DNA of 64,000 nt from Gammaproteobacteria bacterium (GCA_028821515.1 JAPPGA010000033.1:1-64000), one strand, 5' to 3'. Shown: positions 53,564-62,683, counted from the first letter of the stretch. Notes: a model not told the origin generated them from the sequence alone. Translations and numbers: made by a program.

Positions 53564-53578
53564 TGCATTCCAAATGCA
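53564..53578 (-). promoter_or_regulatory. Small inverted repeat upstream of the SDR gene
   Basis: TGCATT/AATGCA with a 3-base spacer, 37 bases before the SDR start. The rest of the 269-base gap (53528-53796) shows nothing further that I recognise. Confidence 0.3.
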
Positions 53579-53796
53579 TGATTTCGACCTGTGGGTTCAC
53601 CGTACATCAAGCGCTCACTCGAGCCAATCTTCAAGAAGCGCCACCTTCAAGACCTTCCAAGCAGGCGCGAAGGATAAGTGGATGCTCGCCTGCCCCTGCG
53701 TCCCGGCGTGACCGCGATTCCCTTCGCTGACCTGTAGGGGCGAGCCCGCGCGCGGAAACTCGTGCAAAAATAGGGTCATTTCCCCGGAGGCAGCGC

Positions 53797-54783
53797 ATGC
53801 GTAACGACGAATTGGGCACGGTGATCGTGCATTCCGAACTCCTGAGCGATCGCCACATCGAAGAGATCCAGGCCACGGTACCCGGGACCGAAGTCGTCAG
53901 GATCGACACCCTCGAGGAGTGGCAGTCGCGCCGCGCCGAACTGGGGCCGAAGGTGGAGGTGGTCTTCGGATTGCGCGACATCGGAGACCTGGCTTCCGTG
54001 CCGCGGCTGCGTTGGATCCAGACTATCGGGGCCGGGATGGACTGGCTGCTCCGCATGCCCGAGGTCGCGCAGAGCGACATCATGGTGACCAACGCCTCCG
54101 GCGTGGCCGCGGTCCCCATCGCCGAGCACATACTCGCCCTGATGTTCGTGTTGACACGCCGCATGCACCGCTTCGCGAGGGCGCAGCGCGAACACGAGTG
54201 GTTTCAGCGCGGGCGCTGCGAGGAAATCGATGGCACGACCATGGGCATCATCGGACTCGGGCCCATTGGCCTGAAGACCGCCGAGAAGGCAAAAGGTCTC
54301 AACATGCGCGTGCTCGGTCTGCGACGCCACCCATCGCGCACTTCTCCCCACGTCGACCGCATGTTCGGTCCCGACGGATTGCATGAACTGCTCAGGGAGT
54401 CGGACTGGGTGGTGCTGGCCGCCCCCCTCACGGAGGAGACGCGCGGCATGATGGGTGAACCCGAGTTTCGGGCAATGAAGGAGACGGCCTATTTCATCAA
54501 CATTGCGCGGGGCCAGATTGTCCAGGAGGACGTCCTGATCCGGGCGCTGCAGCAGGGCTGGATTTCAGGGGCGGGTCTCGATGTCTTCGCCCAGGAGCCC
54601 CTGCCCACCGAGTCCCCCCTGTGGGACATGCGCAACGTCATGATCACGGCGCACTACGCTGGCGCAACACCCCGCTACGCGGACCGTGTGACCGGGATAT
54701 TCACGGACAACCTTCGCCGTTACCTCGCGGGCGAACCGCTGGTGAACGTCATCGACAAGGAGCAGACGTACATCAGTAGCTGA
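53797..54783 (+). CDS. D-2-hydroxyacid dehydrogenase (NAD-dependent)
   Basis: A 328-residue dehydrogenase of the D-isomer 2-hydroxyacid family. The NAD loop is GLGPIG, with arginines following strand 2 (GLRRHPSR), hinting at NADP preference. The catalytic arginine is in NIARGQIV, the glutamate in FAQEPLP and the histidine in TAHYAGATP. CCCGGAGG lies about eight bases before the ATG. The family reduces glyoxylate, hydroxypyruvate and other 2-oxoacids. It converges on the third PhyH-HEAT gene. Confidence 0.9.
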   Translation: MRNDELGTVIVHSELLSDRHIEEIQATVPGTEVVRIDTLEEWQSRRAELGPKVEVVFGLRDIGDLASVPRLRWIQTIGAGMDWLLRMPEVAQSDIMVTNASGVAAVPIAEHILALMFVLTRRMHRFARAQREHEWFQRGRCEEIDGTTMGIIGLGPIGLKTAEKAKGLNMRVLGLRRHPSRTSPHVDRMFGPDGLHELLRESDWVVLAAPLTEETRGMMGEPEFRAMKETAYFINIARGQIVQEDVLIRALQQGWISGAGLDVFAQEPLPTESPLWDMRNVMITAHYAGATPRYADRVTGIFTDNLRRYLAGEPLVNVIDKEQTYISS

Positions 54784-54812
54784 CCCGCCGCCTTCGAAAT
54801 CGTACCCGGGCG

Positions 54813-56243
54813 CTATCTTTGCAGGTCGTAGTGCCAAGGTTCCCCTGACGTGTGCGCATAATCCCAGCGCGTCGCCATCAGGTACCTGAGCGCCGAATCG
54901 AGTCCATCACGCGTGCCTAACCGTTGCAGGGCCTCGATGGACCACCCCCGCACGTGGTGATGGCCGTGATAGAGGTTCTCCCTGAGGGCGTCCACGATCC
55001 CAGGGAGCGCCGCCGCTTTCGGACCGAAGCGCGCCACGGCAAGCGCCGCATGGTGCCGAACGAGCGCGTCATCATCCCGGAGTCCGTCAACCAGTTCTAC
55101 CGGTGCCTCGGATGCCACCTGTCCAACTATGCCGACGGACTCGATGGCGTACTGACGCACGCGCGGGTCGCCGTGGTGACAGAGCTGGATGAGGACGGGC
55201 AACGCATCGAAAGCGCGCGGGCCGATGTCGCCGAGGATGTCGGCGACCTGGACGCAAAGTTCGGTGCCGGCACCGTCGAGCAGACCGAGCAGCGGAGCAA
55301 CTGCCGCCGCCCCCATCGGCGGGAAACCGTATCCCGCGACAAATCGCAGGTCCTCGTCGGAGCTTGTCAATGCTTCGATCAGCGGCTCGACCGAGCCGAG
55401 GTTGCCGAGCGTGTATGCGGCCCCGATCGCCTCTGCGACGTTCGACCCGTGGAGCCGCTCGACGAGGTCGTTCCCGTCGGTGTCAGAATCAGGTGGCGCG
55501 CTCGCTGCCACTCCGCGGTGCCAGTCCCACATGTACTGCCAGATCGGTTCCAGGGGATCAGGCGAAGTTGTCCACCCGGAGCTCTCGTGATTCCAGCTCG
55601 ACGCCATCGGGTCCAGGTTGCGCGTGTACAGGAACTTCACCATGTGCCGGTTGACGTCCGTCGTGTTCGCCCCAAAGCGCCCGTGGGCGATGTCGAAATG
55701 CATAATCGTGACCGTCCCCGCATCGCCGGGAAGAGGGATCCGCTGACTCTCGTCCAGCGCGCTCCTCGGGACATACTGGCTGCCGGGCACGATTCCCGTC
55801 GGCCCCATATCGAGGGTCGTGTCCTGAGGCAGGTAGAACAGCATGGCAAACCGTGTCGCGTGGTGACGCCGTCCGTCAACCATGTAGTGCGCGTGGCGTT
55901 CCCCATCCTTGTGCAACCGGCCGTCGCCCAGGTGCCAGGGCGTCATGGGCTGCACCTTCTCCGGGTGGTTGACGTGATCATGACGGTGGAAGTGCAGGTA
56001 GTAGTCCGGCCCGAGGATCGATAGCAGGGCGCCCCGCACGACCGGCTCGTCCAGCAGTTCGCCAAGCTCCGGCACCATCGGCAGCAGGTTGTTGTGACCG
56101 ACCAGGCCATCTTCCTCAAGCGGCTCGAGACGCGCGTACATGGTGTCGTGGTACGACTTCGGGAGGGCCGACTGGACGGTTACGTAACCCTCGCGGATGA
56201 AACGATGCATCGCCTCGTCGGTGAGCAGGATCGGATCGCTCAT
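54813..56243 (-). CDS. PhyH oxygenase-HEAT repeat fusion
   Basis: A 476-residue fusion, closest to the gene at 16391 (MSDPILLTDEAMHRFIREGYVTVQSALPKSYH start) but without its coiled-coil insertion. The iron motif is LHKDGERH and the distal block MHFDIAHGRFGAN. The HEAT array from about residue 255 includes LIEALTSSDEDLRF, LGDIGPRAFDALPVLIQL, HHGDPRVRQYA and RDDDALVRHHA. It ends in TRWDYAHTSGEPWHYDL. AGGAAGACC precedes the ATG. HEAT repeats imply a protein partner or substrate. Confidence 0.87.
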   Translation of the reverse strand: MSDPILLTDEAMHRFIREGYVTVQSALPKSYHDTMYARLEPLEEDGLVGHNNLLPMVPELGELLDEPVVRGALLSILGPDYYLHFHRHDHVNHPEKVQPMTPWHLGDGRLHKDGERHAHYMVDGRRHHATRFAMLFYLPQDTTLDMGPTGIVPGSQYVPRSALDESQRIPLPGDAGTVTIMHFDIAHGRFGANTTDVNRHMVKFLYTRNLDPMASSWNHESSGWTTSPDPLEPIWQYMWDWHRGVAASAPPDSDTDGNDLVERLHGSNVAEAIGAAYTLGNLGSVEPLIEALTSSDEDLRFVAGYGFPPMGAAAVAPLLGLLDGAGTELCVQVADILGDIGPRAFDALPVLIQLCHHGDPRVRQYAIESVGIVGQVASEAPVELVDGLRDDDALVRHHAALAVARFGPKAAALPGIVDALRENLYHGHHHVRGWSIEALQRLGTRDGLDSALRYLMATRWDYAHTSGEPWHYDLQR

Positions 56244-56324
56244 TGCCAGGGTCTTCCTGCGAATGACGGAATGTAGGGTAGCGTACCGGGAAAGCTCCTC
56301 ACCTTTTCAAACTCTCCGTCAGAG

Positions 56325-59075
56325 TCAGCCGCCGGTCTCGATAACCACGGTACCCGCGTCTCCGTCCACCTCCAGGATCTGACCGCTCTCAATCCGCTGG
56401 GTGACATTGCCGGTGCCAACGACCGCGGGAATGCCGTATTCCCTGGCGACAATGGAGCCATGGCCGAGGATGCCCCCGATGTCTGTAACGAGTCCGACAG
56501 CATGTGCGAAGAGCTGGGTCCAGGCCGGGGATGTCATGGGGCAGACCAGGATGGACCCTGGTTGCATCCGGTCGAACTCCTGGGCATTCATGATCCGGCT
56601 TGCCGGTGCCACGATCGTGCCGGGACTCACGGGGATGCCGCGCAGGGTATCGCTCGAGTCGTCGTTCTTGAACTGGGTTTCCTTGAACTTCAAGCCGGGG
56701 TTCTCCCTGGCTTCTTCCGGAATCGTGCCCGGCGGGTGCAGGCGCTTGCGCGCCTCCCTGAGCTCCCGGCGGCCTGCTGTCAGGGCGACGTATTCAGGCA
56801 TCGCCTCGCCGTGCCCGCGCGCTGCCAGTGCGGGCTTGATCTCGTCGCTTGTCAGGAAATAGAGGTCATCCGGCTCGCTCAGCGTGCCGACCTCCACCAG
56901 CCGTTGCCCCAACTCGGCCGCGATGCGCCGCAGCGCGGGCCAGGCCGTGCCGAGCACGAAGCAGGACTCCTCGCGCATGGGGTAGTACTGGTAGGCGAAC
57001 CACATCCGGTAACGGAATTGCCAGTATTCGAACGGCGGCAACAGCTCGCGGATCTCGGCGAGGGCCTGTTCGCGCTTGCGCGTCGCATCCGCCTCGTGCT
57101 GAACCGGATCGTAGTCGGCCCGCTGCACCATGTTCTTCAAGGTCACGAACATGGCAGACGCGTCTTCCTGCTGGGTCGGCTCGCAGAAGTCGAGGCTGTA
57201 GCCCTGGTGACCATAGGTCGCAAGGTAGGTATCGATGGCTTCCAGGACCTCACCCGTGTCGTCGCGTTGCCGGAGAACGGTCATCAGCCGCCGGGCGGGC
57301 GTGGCGATCACCACCTCGTACAGTGCGGGTGACGCCTTGATCTGGGTGGCGATGGCGAACATGTCATCGTTCGCCTGCATGATCCGGGACTTGAAGCCGG
57401 ACAGGAACTGGCCGCTGGTGAAGTGATGGTCCGGCAAGGCCTCTCTCAAGAACGCCTGGAGCTGGTCGTCCACGGACTTCGCCACGCCGAAGGTATGTCC
57501 GCCATTGCTGGTCCAGTACCAACCCTCGGCTTGGGCGAGCGCGGTAATGCCTGCGAGCAGCGCCTCGTCATCGGTGGCAGCGAGGTCCACAGCCTCCCAC
57601 TTCCTGGTGGCGCCTTGAAGCTCAGGCAACGCGCGATCCCAGAAGTCCTTGTGCTGACGGTCGTTGGTGAAGGTCTTGTTGAACGCGATGTAGGTGGGGT
57701 TGTCGCTCTCCGGCATGGTGATCGCGTGGGGCAGGTTGTCGCTGGCGAGTGCGGCGGCCATGGCCTTGAACTCGCCACGCTCGTCGTCTGACAGGGACCC
57801 AAGGAACAGGTTCAGATCGTGGGCTTCCCGAGCCTTGACCTCCGGTTCCCTGGCCTCCTCGTCCCGGCGACGCCTCAGGTTGGCTCGAAACTCCTCGTCC
57901 GTCTTCTCCGCAGCACTGCCGAAGATCTGAAATGCGAAGCCGTGGAGGGTGGTGAACATGGACCTGCCGAGGTTCTTGTTGAACAGTCCACCGTGAATAT
58001 AGAGCTCGTCGAAGAGTGGGCAGGTCGGGTCCGGGATGTTCTCGACGATTTGCCTTCGCACCAGGCCGAAGACCCCTGGCGGCGCCTCCCACTCCACCTC
58101 TATGGGCTGGGGCGGCAGGTTCGTGATGGGCCGCGACTGCAGGAGCCAGAGCTTGCCGTCGGCAACGGCCCACTCTATGTCCTGAGGCTGGCCGTCGAAG
58201 TGCCCCTCCACCCGGCCGGCGAGTTCGGCCAGCTCGGTCAGGAGTTTCTCCGACAGAGAGGACGCATCGCGTTCGCCCTCCTCCACCTCCACCAGGCGGG
58301 TGCCCTGGTTGCCGTCGGAGACGATCTTCTGCTCCTTCGTGCCGATCATGGTTTCACTGGCGGTGAGCGTCGACCGGTCGACGATGAACGTATCCGGCGT
58401 GACCTGGCCGCCCACCACGGCCTCGCCGAGGCCGAAGCTGGCATTGACGATCATCTCGCCGCGCTCGCCGGTGGCCGGATTCGCCGTGAAGAGGATGCCG
58501 GCGACGTCTGCGGGAACCATGATCTGTACCACCACGGCCATGGCAACGGCGCCGGACTCGATGCCCATCTCATTGCGGTAGCTGATCGCCTGGGGCGTCC
58601 ACAGGGAAGCCCAACAGTCGCGCACGGCCGCGAGCAGGGCCTCGATTCCGCTGACATTGAGGTAGGTCTCCTGCTGTCCGGCGAAGGACAACCCCGGCAG
58701 GTCCTCCGCGTTCGCCGACGATCGCACCGCCACGGCGGGATCATCCCCCGGGAGCGCCCTGTAGGCGGCCGTGATTTCGGCTTTCAGGCCAGCGGAAAGC
58801 TCGCATCCGGTGATGAGCGCTTCGATCGACCGCGATGCCGACTCGAACGACGCGCGACCGTCGATGATCTCCGGACGGGCGAGTTCGAGGATGCGCATCC
58901 CCAGATCGTTGTCGGCCACGAACTCCCTGTAGGCCGCCGTCGACAACAGGAAGCCCTCGGGCACATCGAACCCGGCACGGGTCATCTGGGCGAGGGAACG
59001 GCCCTTGCCCCCGACGGTTTCCAGGGCGTCGTTGGTAGTGTCTATGGGAGTGATGGCGGCTAACCTGTCGTTCAT
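56325..59075 (-). CDS. PEP-synthase/rifampicin phosphotransferase-like enzyme
   Basis: A 916-residue protein. The N-terminal ATP-grasp domain (~1-320) has VGGKGRSLAQM, AVRSSANAEDLPGLSFAGQQETYLN and DIEWAVADGKLWLLQSRPI. A long central region follows, then a C-terminal swivelling phosphohistidine domain (VTDIGGILGHGSIVAREYGIPAVVGTG, histidine in GHGS). This order, without a PEP-binding TIM barrel at the end, is that of rifampicin phosphotransferases rather than pyruvate phosphate dikinase. AAAGGA lies six bases before MNDRL; a possible -10 CATAAT at 59215 implies a ~130-base leader. The acceptor here is unproven. Confidence 0.82.
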   Translation of the reverse strand: MNDRLAAITPIDTTNDALETVGGKGRSLAQMTRAGFDVPEGFLLSTAAYREFVADNDLGMRILELARPEIIDGRASFESASRSIEALITGCELSAGLKAEITAAYRALPGDDPAVAVRSSANAEDLPGLSFAGQQETYLNVSGIEALLAAVRDCWASLWTPQAISYRNEMGIESGAVAMAVVVQIMVPADVAGILFTANPATGERGEMIVNASFGLGEAVVGGQVTPDTFIVDRSTLTASETMIGTKEQKIVSDGNQGTRLVEVEEGERDASSLSEKLLTELAELAGRVEGHFDGQPQDIEWAVADGKLWLLQSRPITNLPPQPIEVEWEAPPGVFGLVRRQIVENIPDPTCPLFDELYIHGGLFNKNLGRSMFTTLHGFAFQIFGSAAEKTDEEFRANLRRRRDEEAREPEVKAREAHDLNLFLGSLSDDERGEFKAMAAALASDNLPHAITMPESDNPTYIAFNKTFTNDRQHKDFWDRALPELQGATRKWEAVDLAATDDEALLAGITALAQAEGWYWTSNGGHTFGVAKSVDDQLQAFLREALPDHHFTSGQFLSGFKSRIMQANDDMFAIATQIKASPALYEVVIATPARRLMTVLRQRDDTGEVLEAIDTYLATYGHQGYSLDFCEPTQQEDASAMFVTLKNMVQRADYDPVQHEADATRKREQALAEIRELLPPFEYWQFRYRMWFAYQYYPMREESCFVLGTAWPALRRIAAELGQRLVEVGTLSEPDDLYFLTSDEIKPALAARGHGEAMPEYVALTAGRRELREARKRLHPPGTIPEEARENPGLKFKETQFKNDDSSDTLRGIPVSPGTIVAPASRIMNAQEFDRMQPGSILVCPMTSPAWTQLFAHAVGLVTDIGGILGHGSIVAREYGIPAVVGTGNVTQRIESGQILEVDGDAGTVVIETGG

Positions 59076-59327
59076 GGGGAGTCCTTTCTCATTCTTCGTC
59101 GAGTGCCACGAAATCCGTCGACCTATTCCAGGCGCGCCGTTCGTTCGGGCCGTGGCCAAAGGCCGAGTATCGAAGTCGTCCGCGCAGCGTTGAACCTGGC
59201 AGACTGACCCAAAGATTATGGGATTCGTCCGCGAATTCCACATCCTGAATGGGGAGAAATCCCCCAGTTTTGGTTTTCTGCCAACGTCCTTCGGCAACTC
59301 ACACGGCGGCTACGGCAGCCGCTGACG

Positions 59328-59705
59328 TCAGATCTGAACCAGTTCGATGCTGACGGAGTCGGGTCCCTTCAGGAAGGCGATCCTCCCTTTTCCGCTGCGC
59401 GGCTTCATGTGGAACTCGGCGCCCTTGGCCTCGAGATCGGCTATTGCCGCCGGCAGGTCGTCGACGGCGATGCCGATGTGGTCCAGCCCAAGGCAACTGT
59501 GCGGCCCTGACGCCGTCTGGGTCACCTCCCCGGTGACCGTGGAGATCAGGATGAACTGATCGCCCAGCATCATGTTCGCCCGCGGCAACCCGTTGGCCCC
59601 TTTCGAGGCGACAAGCTCCGCGCCGAACATCGTCTCGTAGAAGGCGCCTGCGGCCATGGCGTCATGACTCATCAGGTGAATGTGGTGTGGGCGGTAGTCG
59701 GGCAT
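59328..59705 (-). CDS. VOC/glyoxalase-fold protein
   Basis: A 125-residue vicinal-oxygen-chelate protein with two beta-alpha-beta-beta-beta units. HHIHLMS opens with a metal histidine, LDHIGIAVDD gives the second, and SIELVQI ends with the glutamate ligand. The start MPDYRPHH has GGAG about eight bases upstream and follows the isomerase gene stop within the same few bases. VOC proteins include lyases, epimerases and dioxygenases; the pairing with a TIM-barrel isomerase suggests sugar or keto-acid chemistry. Confidence 0.83.
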   Translation of the reverse strand: MPDYRPHHIHLMSHDAMAAGAFYETMFGAELVASKGANGLPRANMMLGDQFILISTVTGEVTQTASGPHSCLGLDHIGIAVDDLPAAIADLEAKGAEFHMKPRSGKGRIAFLKGPDSVSIELVQI

Positions 59706-59710
59706 CAGGG

Positions 59711-60556
59711 TCACTCCACCGGCATCACGAAAGCCAGGCCCATTTCTTCGGCCCGTTCGAACAGGAAGTCGCGCGCCAACGGCAGTTGTTCCGCAGTCAG
59801 GTGCTCGATCATCAACGACACGTCCGGCTCCAGCTTATCCATTTCGGTGAGGTAGACGTCGTGGTCCAGCATGCCGTTGCCGGTGTAGGTCTCGACCAGG
59901 TGATAGGGATACCTGTCGACGGTGATGACATCCTTGGTGTGGCAACTCAGGATATGCGGGCCGAGCCTGTCGAAGCACGCTCTGAGCAGCGCGCCGCTGT
60001 CGTAGTAGTCCTTCGGGTTCGCGATGATGTTGACCGGATCCAGGTGCACACCGAAGCCGGGGCGATCAATGGCTTCGACCAGCCTCAGGTAGACATCGGG
60101 CTCATCCGGCAACAGCCACCTCTCCGGCTCCAGGGTGAGCTTTGCGCGCGTTGGCTGCACACGATCCACGATGGTCTGAACGGCCGTTACGGTGTCCTCG
60201 AAAGCGCGTTCGCTCTGATTGTCCGGGTTGGGCGTGCCCCAGCCTTCCGGCTCATATGAACCGCCGTGGATGACGCAGCAGCGAATGCCCGCCTCGTCCG
60301 CGTAAGCGAGCCGACGGCAGATTTCGTCGAGATTCTTCTGCCGCCGGGCTGCATCGGTCTGCAGGATGTTCAGGCGGTAGGCGCCAAGCTCCGCGGGAAG
60401 GATGTTCGCTTCCTCGTATGCCGCGCAGATCTCGTCGCGCCTTACCTTGTCCTCGACCTCCCGCATGAAGGCGGCGGAGAAACCGTTTTCCCGGTGATAC
60501 GTCACCAGCGCCTCCGGTTCTTCCTCCACGTCGAAAGTGGGTCCACCCAGTCTCAT
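59711..60556 (-). CDS. Sugar phosphate isomerase/epimerase-like TIM barrel
   Basis: A 281-residue protein of the AP-endonuclease family 2/xylose isomerase-like fold. Metal ligands follow the family order: glutamate in LTLEPERW, aspartate in GVHLDPVN, histidine in SCHTKD and glutamate in LMIEHL. RCCVIHGGSY supplies another conserved histidine. The ATG at MRLGGPTF has GAGG upstream; a TTG five codons earlier is an alternative. It overlaps the VOC gene region, so they are co-translated. Substrate probably a keto-sugar or inosose. Confidence 0.86.
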   Translation of the reverse strand: MRLGGPTFDVEEEPEALVTYHRENGFSAAFMREVEDKVRRDEICAAYEEANILPAELGAYRLNILQTDAARRQKNLDEICRRLAYADEAGIRCCVIHGGSYEPEGWGTPNPDNQSERAFEDTVTAVQTIVDRVQPTRAKLTLEPERWLLPDEPDVYLRLVEAIDRPGFGVHLDPVNIIANPKDYYDSGALLRACFDRLGPHILSCHTKDVITVDRYPYHLVETYTGNGMLDHDVYLTEMDKLEPDVSLMIEHLTAEQLPLARDFLFERAEEMGLAFVMPVE

Positions 60557-60691
60557 CGTCCCAATCCTCAAGCCAAAACAACGACTGCCGTCCTATTCTC
60601 ACACATGGGCAGACCGGTGTTCTTCACCATCCGGATTCGGCCCCTCGGCGTAAGCGCGGATTCGGAATTGACCGCTCGCCACAGGCACGCC

Positions 60692-60719
60692 TTGATTGCG
60701 CCGCAATCGCTCTTAGAAT
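60692..60719 (+). promoter_or_regulatory. Candidate promoter of the TPR lipoprotein gene
   Basis: -35 TTGATT (60692-60697), 16-base spacer, -10 TAGAAT (60714-60719), 44 bases before the ATG. Confidence 0.5.
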
Positions 60720-60763
60720 GGCCCTTCGGTCAAGAAATTGCCCCTCGCAGATTGAGGTATCGA

Positions 60764-61909
60764 ATGCGGCGGTCCGGTCACATCGGCTGGGTGGTTGGGA
60801 TGCTCCTGCTCGCGGTCGCGGGGTGTCAGACGACTGTCGATCTGACCGACGACCGCATTCCCGATGCCGACCTGCTCTCGGGCGAGGCGATCCTGGGCGA
60901 ACCGATCACGGGTACCGAGCATCCCGATATAGACATCGTCGCCATCAACGACGACATGCGCGAGTTCGTTGCCGACCTTCGGGACGTTTCCAACAAGGCC
61001 CGGCGCTTCTGGAGGCTGCTCCAGCGAATGCGCGGCGTCGGCGGCGAGCCCGGCCGCTACGACGCGTATGCGAACCTGACAGCCCAGGAGGCCTTCGTCG
61101 AGAAACGCGGCAACTGCCTCGCGTTCTCGAGCCTGTTCATCGCACTCGCGCGGGAAGCGGGCTTCGACGCGCGATACCAGTTGGTCGACATACCCCCGGA
61201 CTACGACAGTGTCGACGGCATGGTCGTGCTGAACAGGCACGTCAACGTGCGGGTGAACGGCGTACCCGGACGCGACCCCGTCACGATCGAGTTCAGCAGG
61301 GAGTATGCAAACAGCATCCACGACCGACAGGTCGTGGATGACCAATTCGCCCTTGGACTGCACTACAACAACCTGGCCTTCTCCCACGCGCGCGCAGGCG
61401 ACCAACGGGCTGCACTGGTCTATCTTCGCAAGGCCCTCGACGAAACGCCGGAAAACCCGGACCTGTGGACCAATCTTGGCGTGTTCTACGCCCGGCACGA
61501 ACAATTCGACCGCGCGATCGCCGCGTACCACAGGGGGTTGGCCCTCGATGGTGACCACAGCCCGGCCATCCGGGGGCTCGCGAACGCCCACGAAGCGCTC
61601 GGACAGCGCGCCAACGCGCGATTCTACGAACGGCGCATGGCGCATTCGCGGATTCGGGACGGCTACACCTACTACATCCTCGCGCAACGCGCCTACCGCG
61701 CCGAGATGACAGCCGAGTCCCTGGAACTCGTGTCACAGGCCATCCGCCTCTACCGCAGGGACCACCGATTTTACGAACTGCAGGGCAATATCCACGACCA
61801 GCTAGGCGACGAGGACGCGGCGAGGGAGAGCTACAAGCGCGCCCGGATTCTCGCGCGGCGCTACGAAATGAACTCGGCCGAGGTCCTTGGAGTCCAGGGG
61901 TCGGGGTGA
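60764..61909 (+). CDS. TPR-containing lipoprotein with transglutaminase-like domain
   Basis: A 381-residue lipoprotein. LLLAVAGC is a lipobox with acylated Cys at about residue 21. A transglutaminase-like core follows (AFVEKRGNCLAFSSLFIALAREAG; the cysteine of GNCLAFS is the expected nucleophile; histidine in NRHVNV). From about residue 205, three or more TPR repeats follow (YNNLAFSHARAGDQRAALVYL, NLGVFYARHEQFDRAI, GLANAHEALGQRANARF). TGAGG precedes the ATG. Such proteins are probably periplasmic scaffolds or peptidases; activity unproven. Confidence 0.8.
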   Translation: MRRSGHIGWVVGMLLLAVAGCQTTVDLTDDRIPDADLLSGEAILGEPITGTEHPDIDIVAINDDMREFVADLRDVSNKARRFWRLLQRMRGVGGEPGRYDAYANLTAQEAFVEKRGNCLAFSSLFIALAREAGFDARYQLVDIPPDYDSVDGMVVLNRHVNVRVNGVPGRDPVTIEFSREYANSIHDRQVVDDQFALGLHYNNLAFSHARAGDQRAALVYLRKALDETPENPDLWTNLGVFYARHEQFDRAIAAYHRGLALDGDHSPAIRGLANAHEALGQRANARFYERRMAHSRIRDGYTYYILAQRAYRAEMTAESLELVSQAIRLYRRDHRFYELQGNIHDQLGDEDAARESYKRARILARRYEMNSAEVLGVQGSG

Positions 61910-61921
61910 AGCACCCGCCAG

Positions 61922-62671
61922 TCAGTCGAAAAGCAGGCCGCCGTTCAGGTCCACGACCTCGCCGGTGATGAATCCCGCGAGCGGATGGGTGAGGAATGTC
62001 ACCACGTGGGCGAACTCCTCGGCCTCGCAGAACCGGCCGACCGGAATCTGGTCCAGCACCGCCTGCCGCTGCGCCTCGTTCAGCTGTTCCATCACCATCG
62101 GTGTCTTTACGTAGGCGGGGGCGATGCCGTTGGCGGTCACCCCGTCGCCGGCCACTTCCCGCGCCAGCGAGAACGTCAATGCCGCCAGCGCGCCCTTCGA
62201 CACGCTGTAGGCAGTGCCGGCGGTCAGACCGCCGTTCTTGCCGGCGAGCGAGCAGGTATTGACGATCCGGCCCCACCCACGCTCGCGCATCCCGGGCAGC
62301 ACCGCCTGCGACAGGTACAGCGCCGCGTCCAGGTTCACCGCCAGCACGTTGCGCCACTCCTCGGGCGTCGTGGTCGCCGACTTGTGGTTCGAGAGTATCC
62401 CGGCGTTGTTCACCAGGATGTCCACGGCGCCAACCTCGTCCAGCAACCGCTGCGCCGTGGCGCCGATCTCGTCCGGATCGCGCAGATCGATCGTGGCAGG
62501 GATCGCTTTCTCGCCGAGTTCGGCGGCCAGCCGTTCCAGCCCGTCCTGGTCGATGTCCACCATGATGACCGTCGCGCCATGGTCCACCAGGGCCCGGGAC
62601 GTGGCGAGGCCCAGCACACCCGCCGCCCCCGTCACGATGGCGGTGTGGTCTTCGTGAACGAGGTTCGTCAT
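61922..62671 (-). CDS. Short-chain dehydrogenase/reductase
   Basis: A 249-residue SDR. The nucleotide loop is TGAAGVLGLA, with VDIDQDG after strand 2 (aspartate, NAD preference). NNAG, a catalytic serine in NTCSLAG and YSVSK complete the site. The C-terminus, FITGEVVDLNGGLLFD, is typical. It lies 12 bases downstream of the transaldolase-like gene on the same strand, so the two are probably co-transcribed. Confidence 0.88.
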   Translation of the reverse strand: MTNLVHEDHTAIVTGAAGVLGLATSRALVDHGATVIMVDIDQDGLERLAAELGEKAIPATIDLRDPDEIGATAQRLLDEVGAVDILVNNAGILSNHKSATTTPEEWRNVLAVNLDAALYLSQAVLPGMRERGWGRIVNTCSLAGKNGGLTAGTAYSVSKGALAALTFSLAREVAGDGVTANGIAPAYVKTPMVMEQLNEAQRQAVLDQIPVGRFCEAEEFAHVVTFLTHPLAGFITGEVVDLNGGLLFD

Positions 62672-62683
62672 GCGGGAAACGCG

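Noticed and set aside
59251-59264. GGGGA/TCCCC hairpin upstream of the PEP-utilising enzyme
   Set aside because: Five-base arms in GC-rich DNA with no consistent relation to a promoter or stop codon; not convincing as a terminator or riboswitch. The rest of the 59076-59327 gap shows no recognised element.
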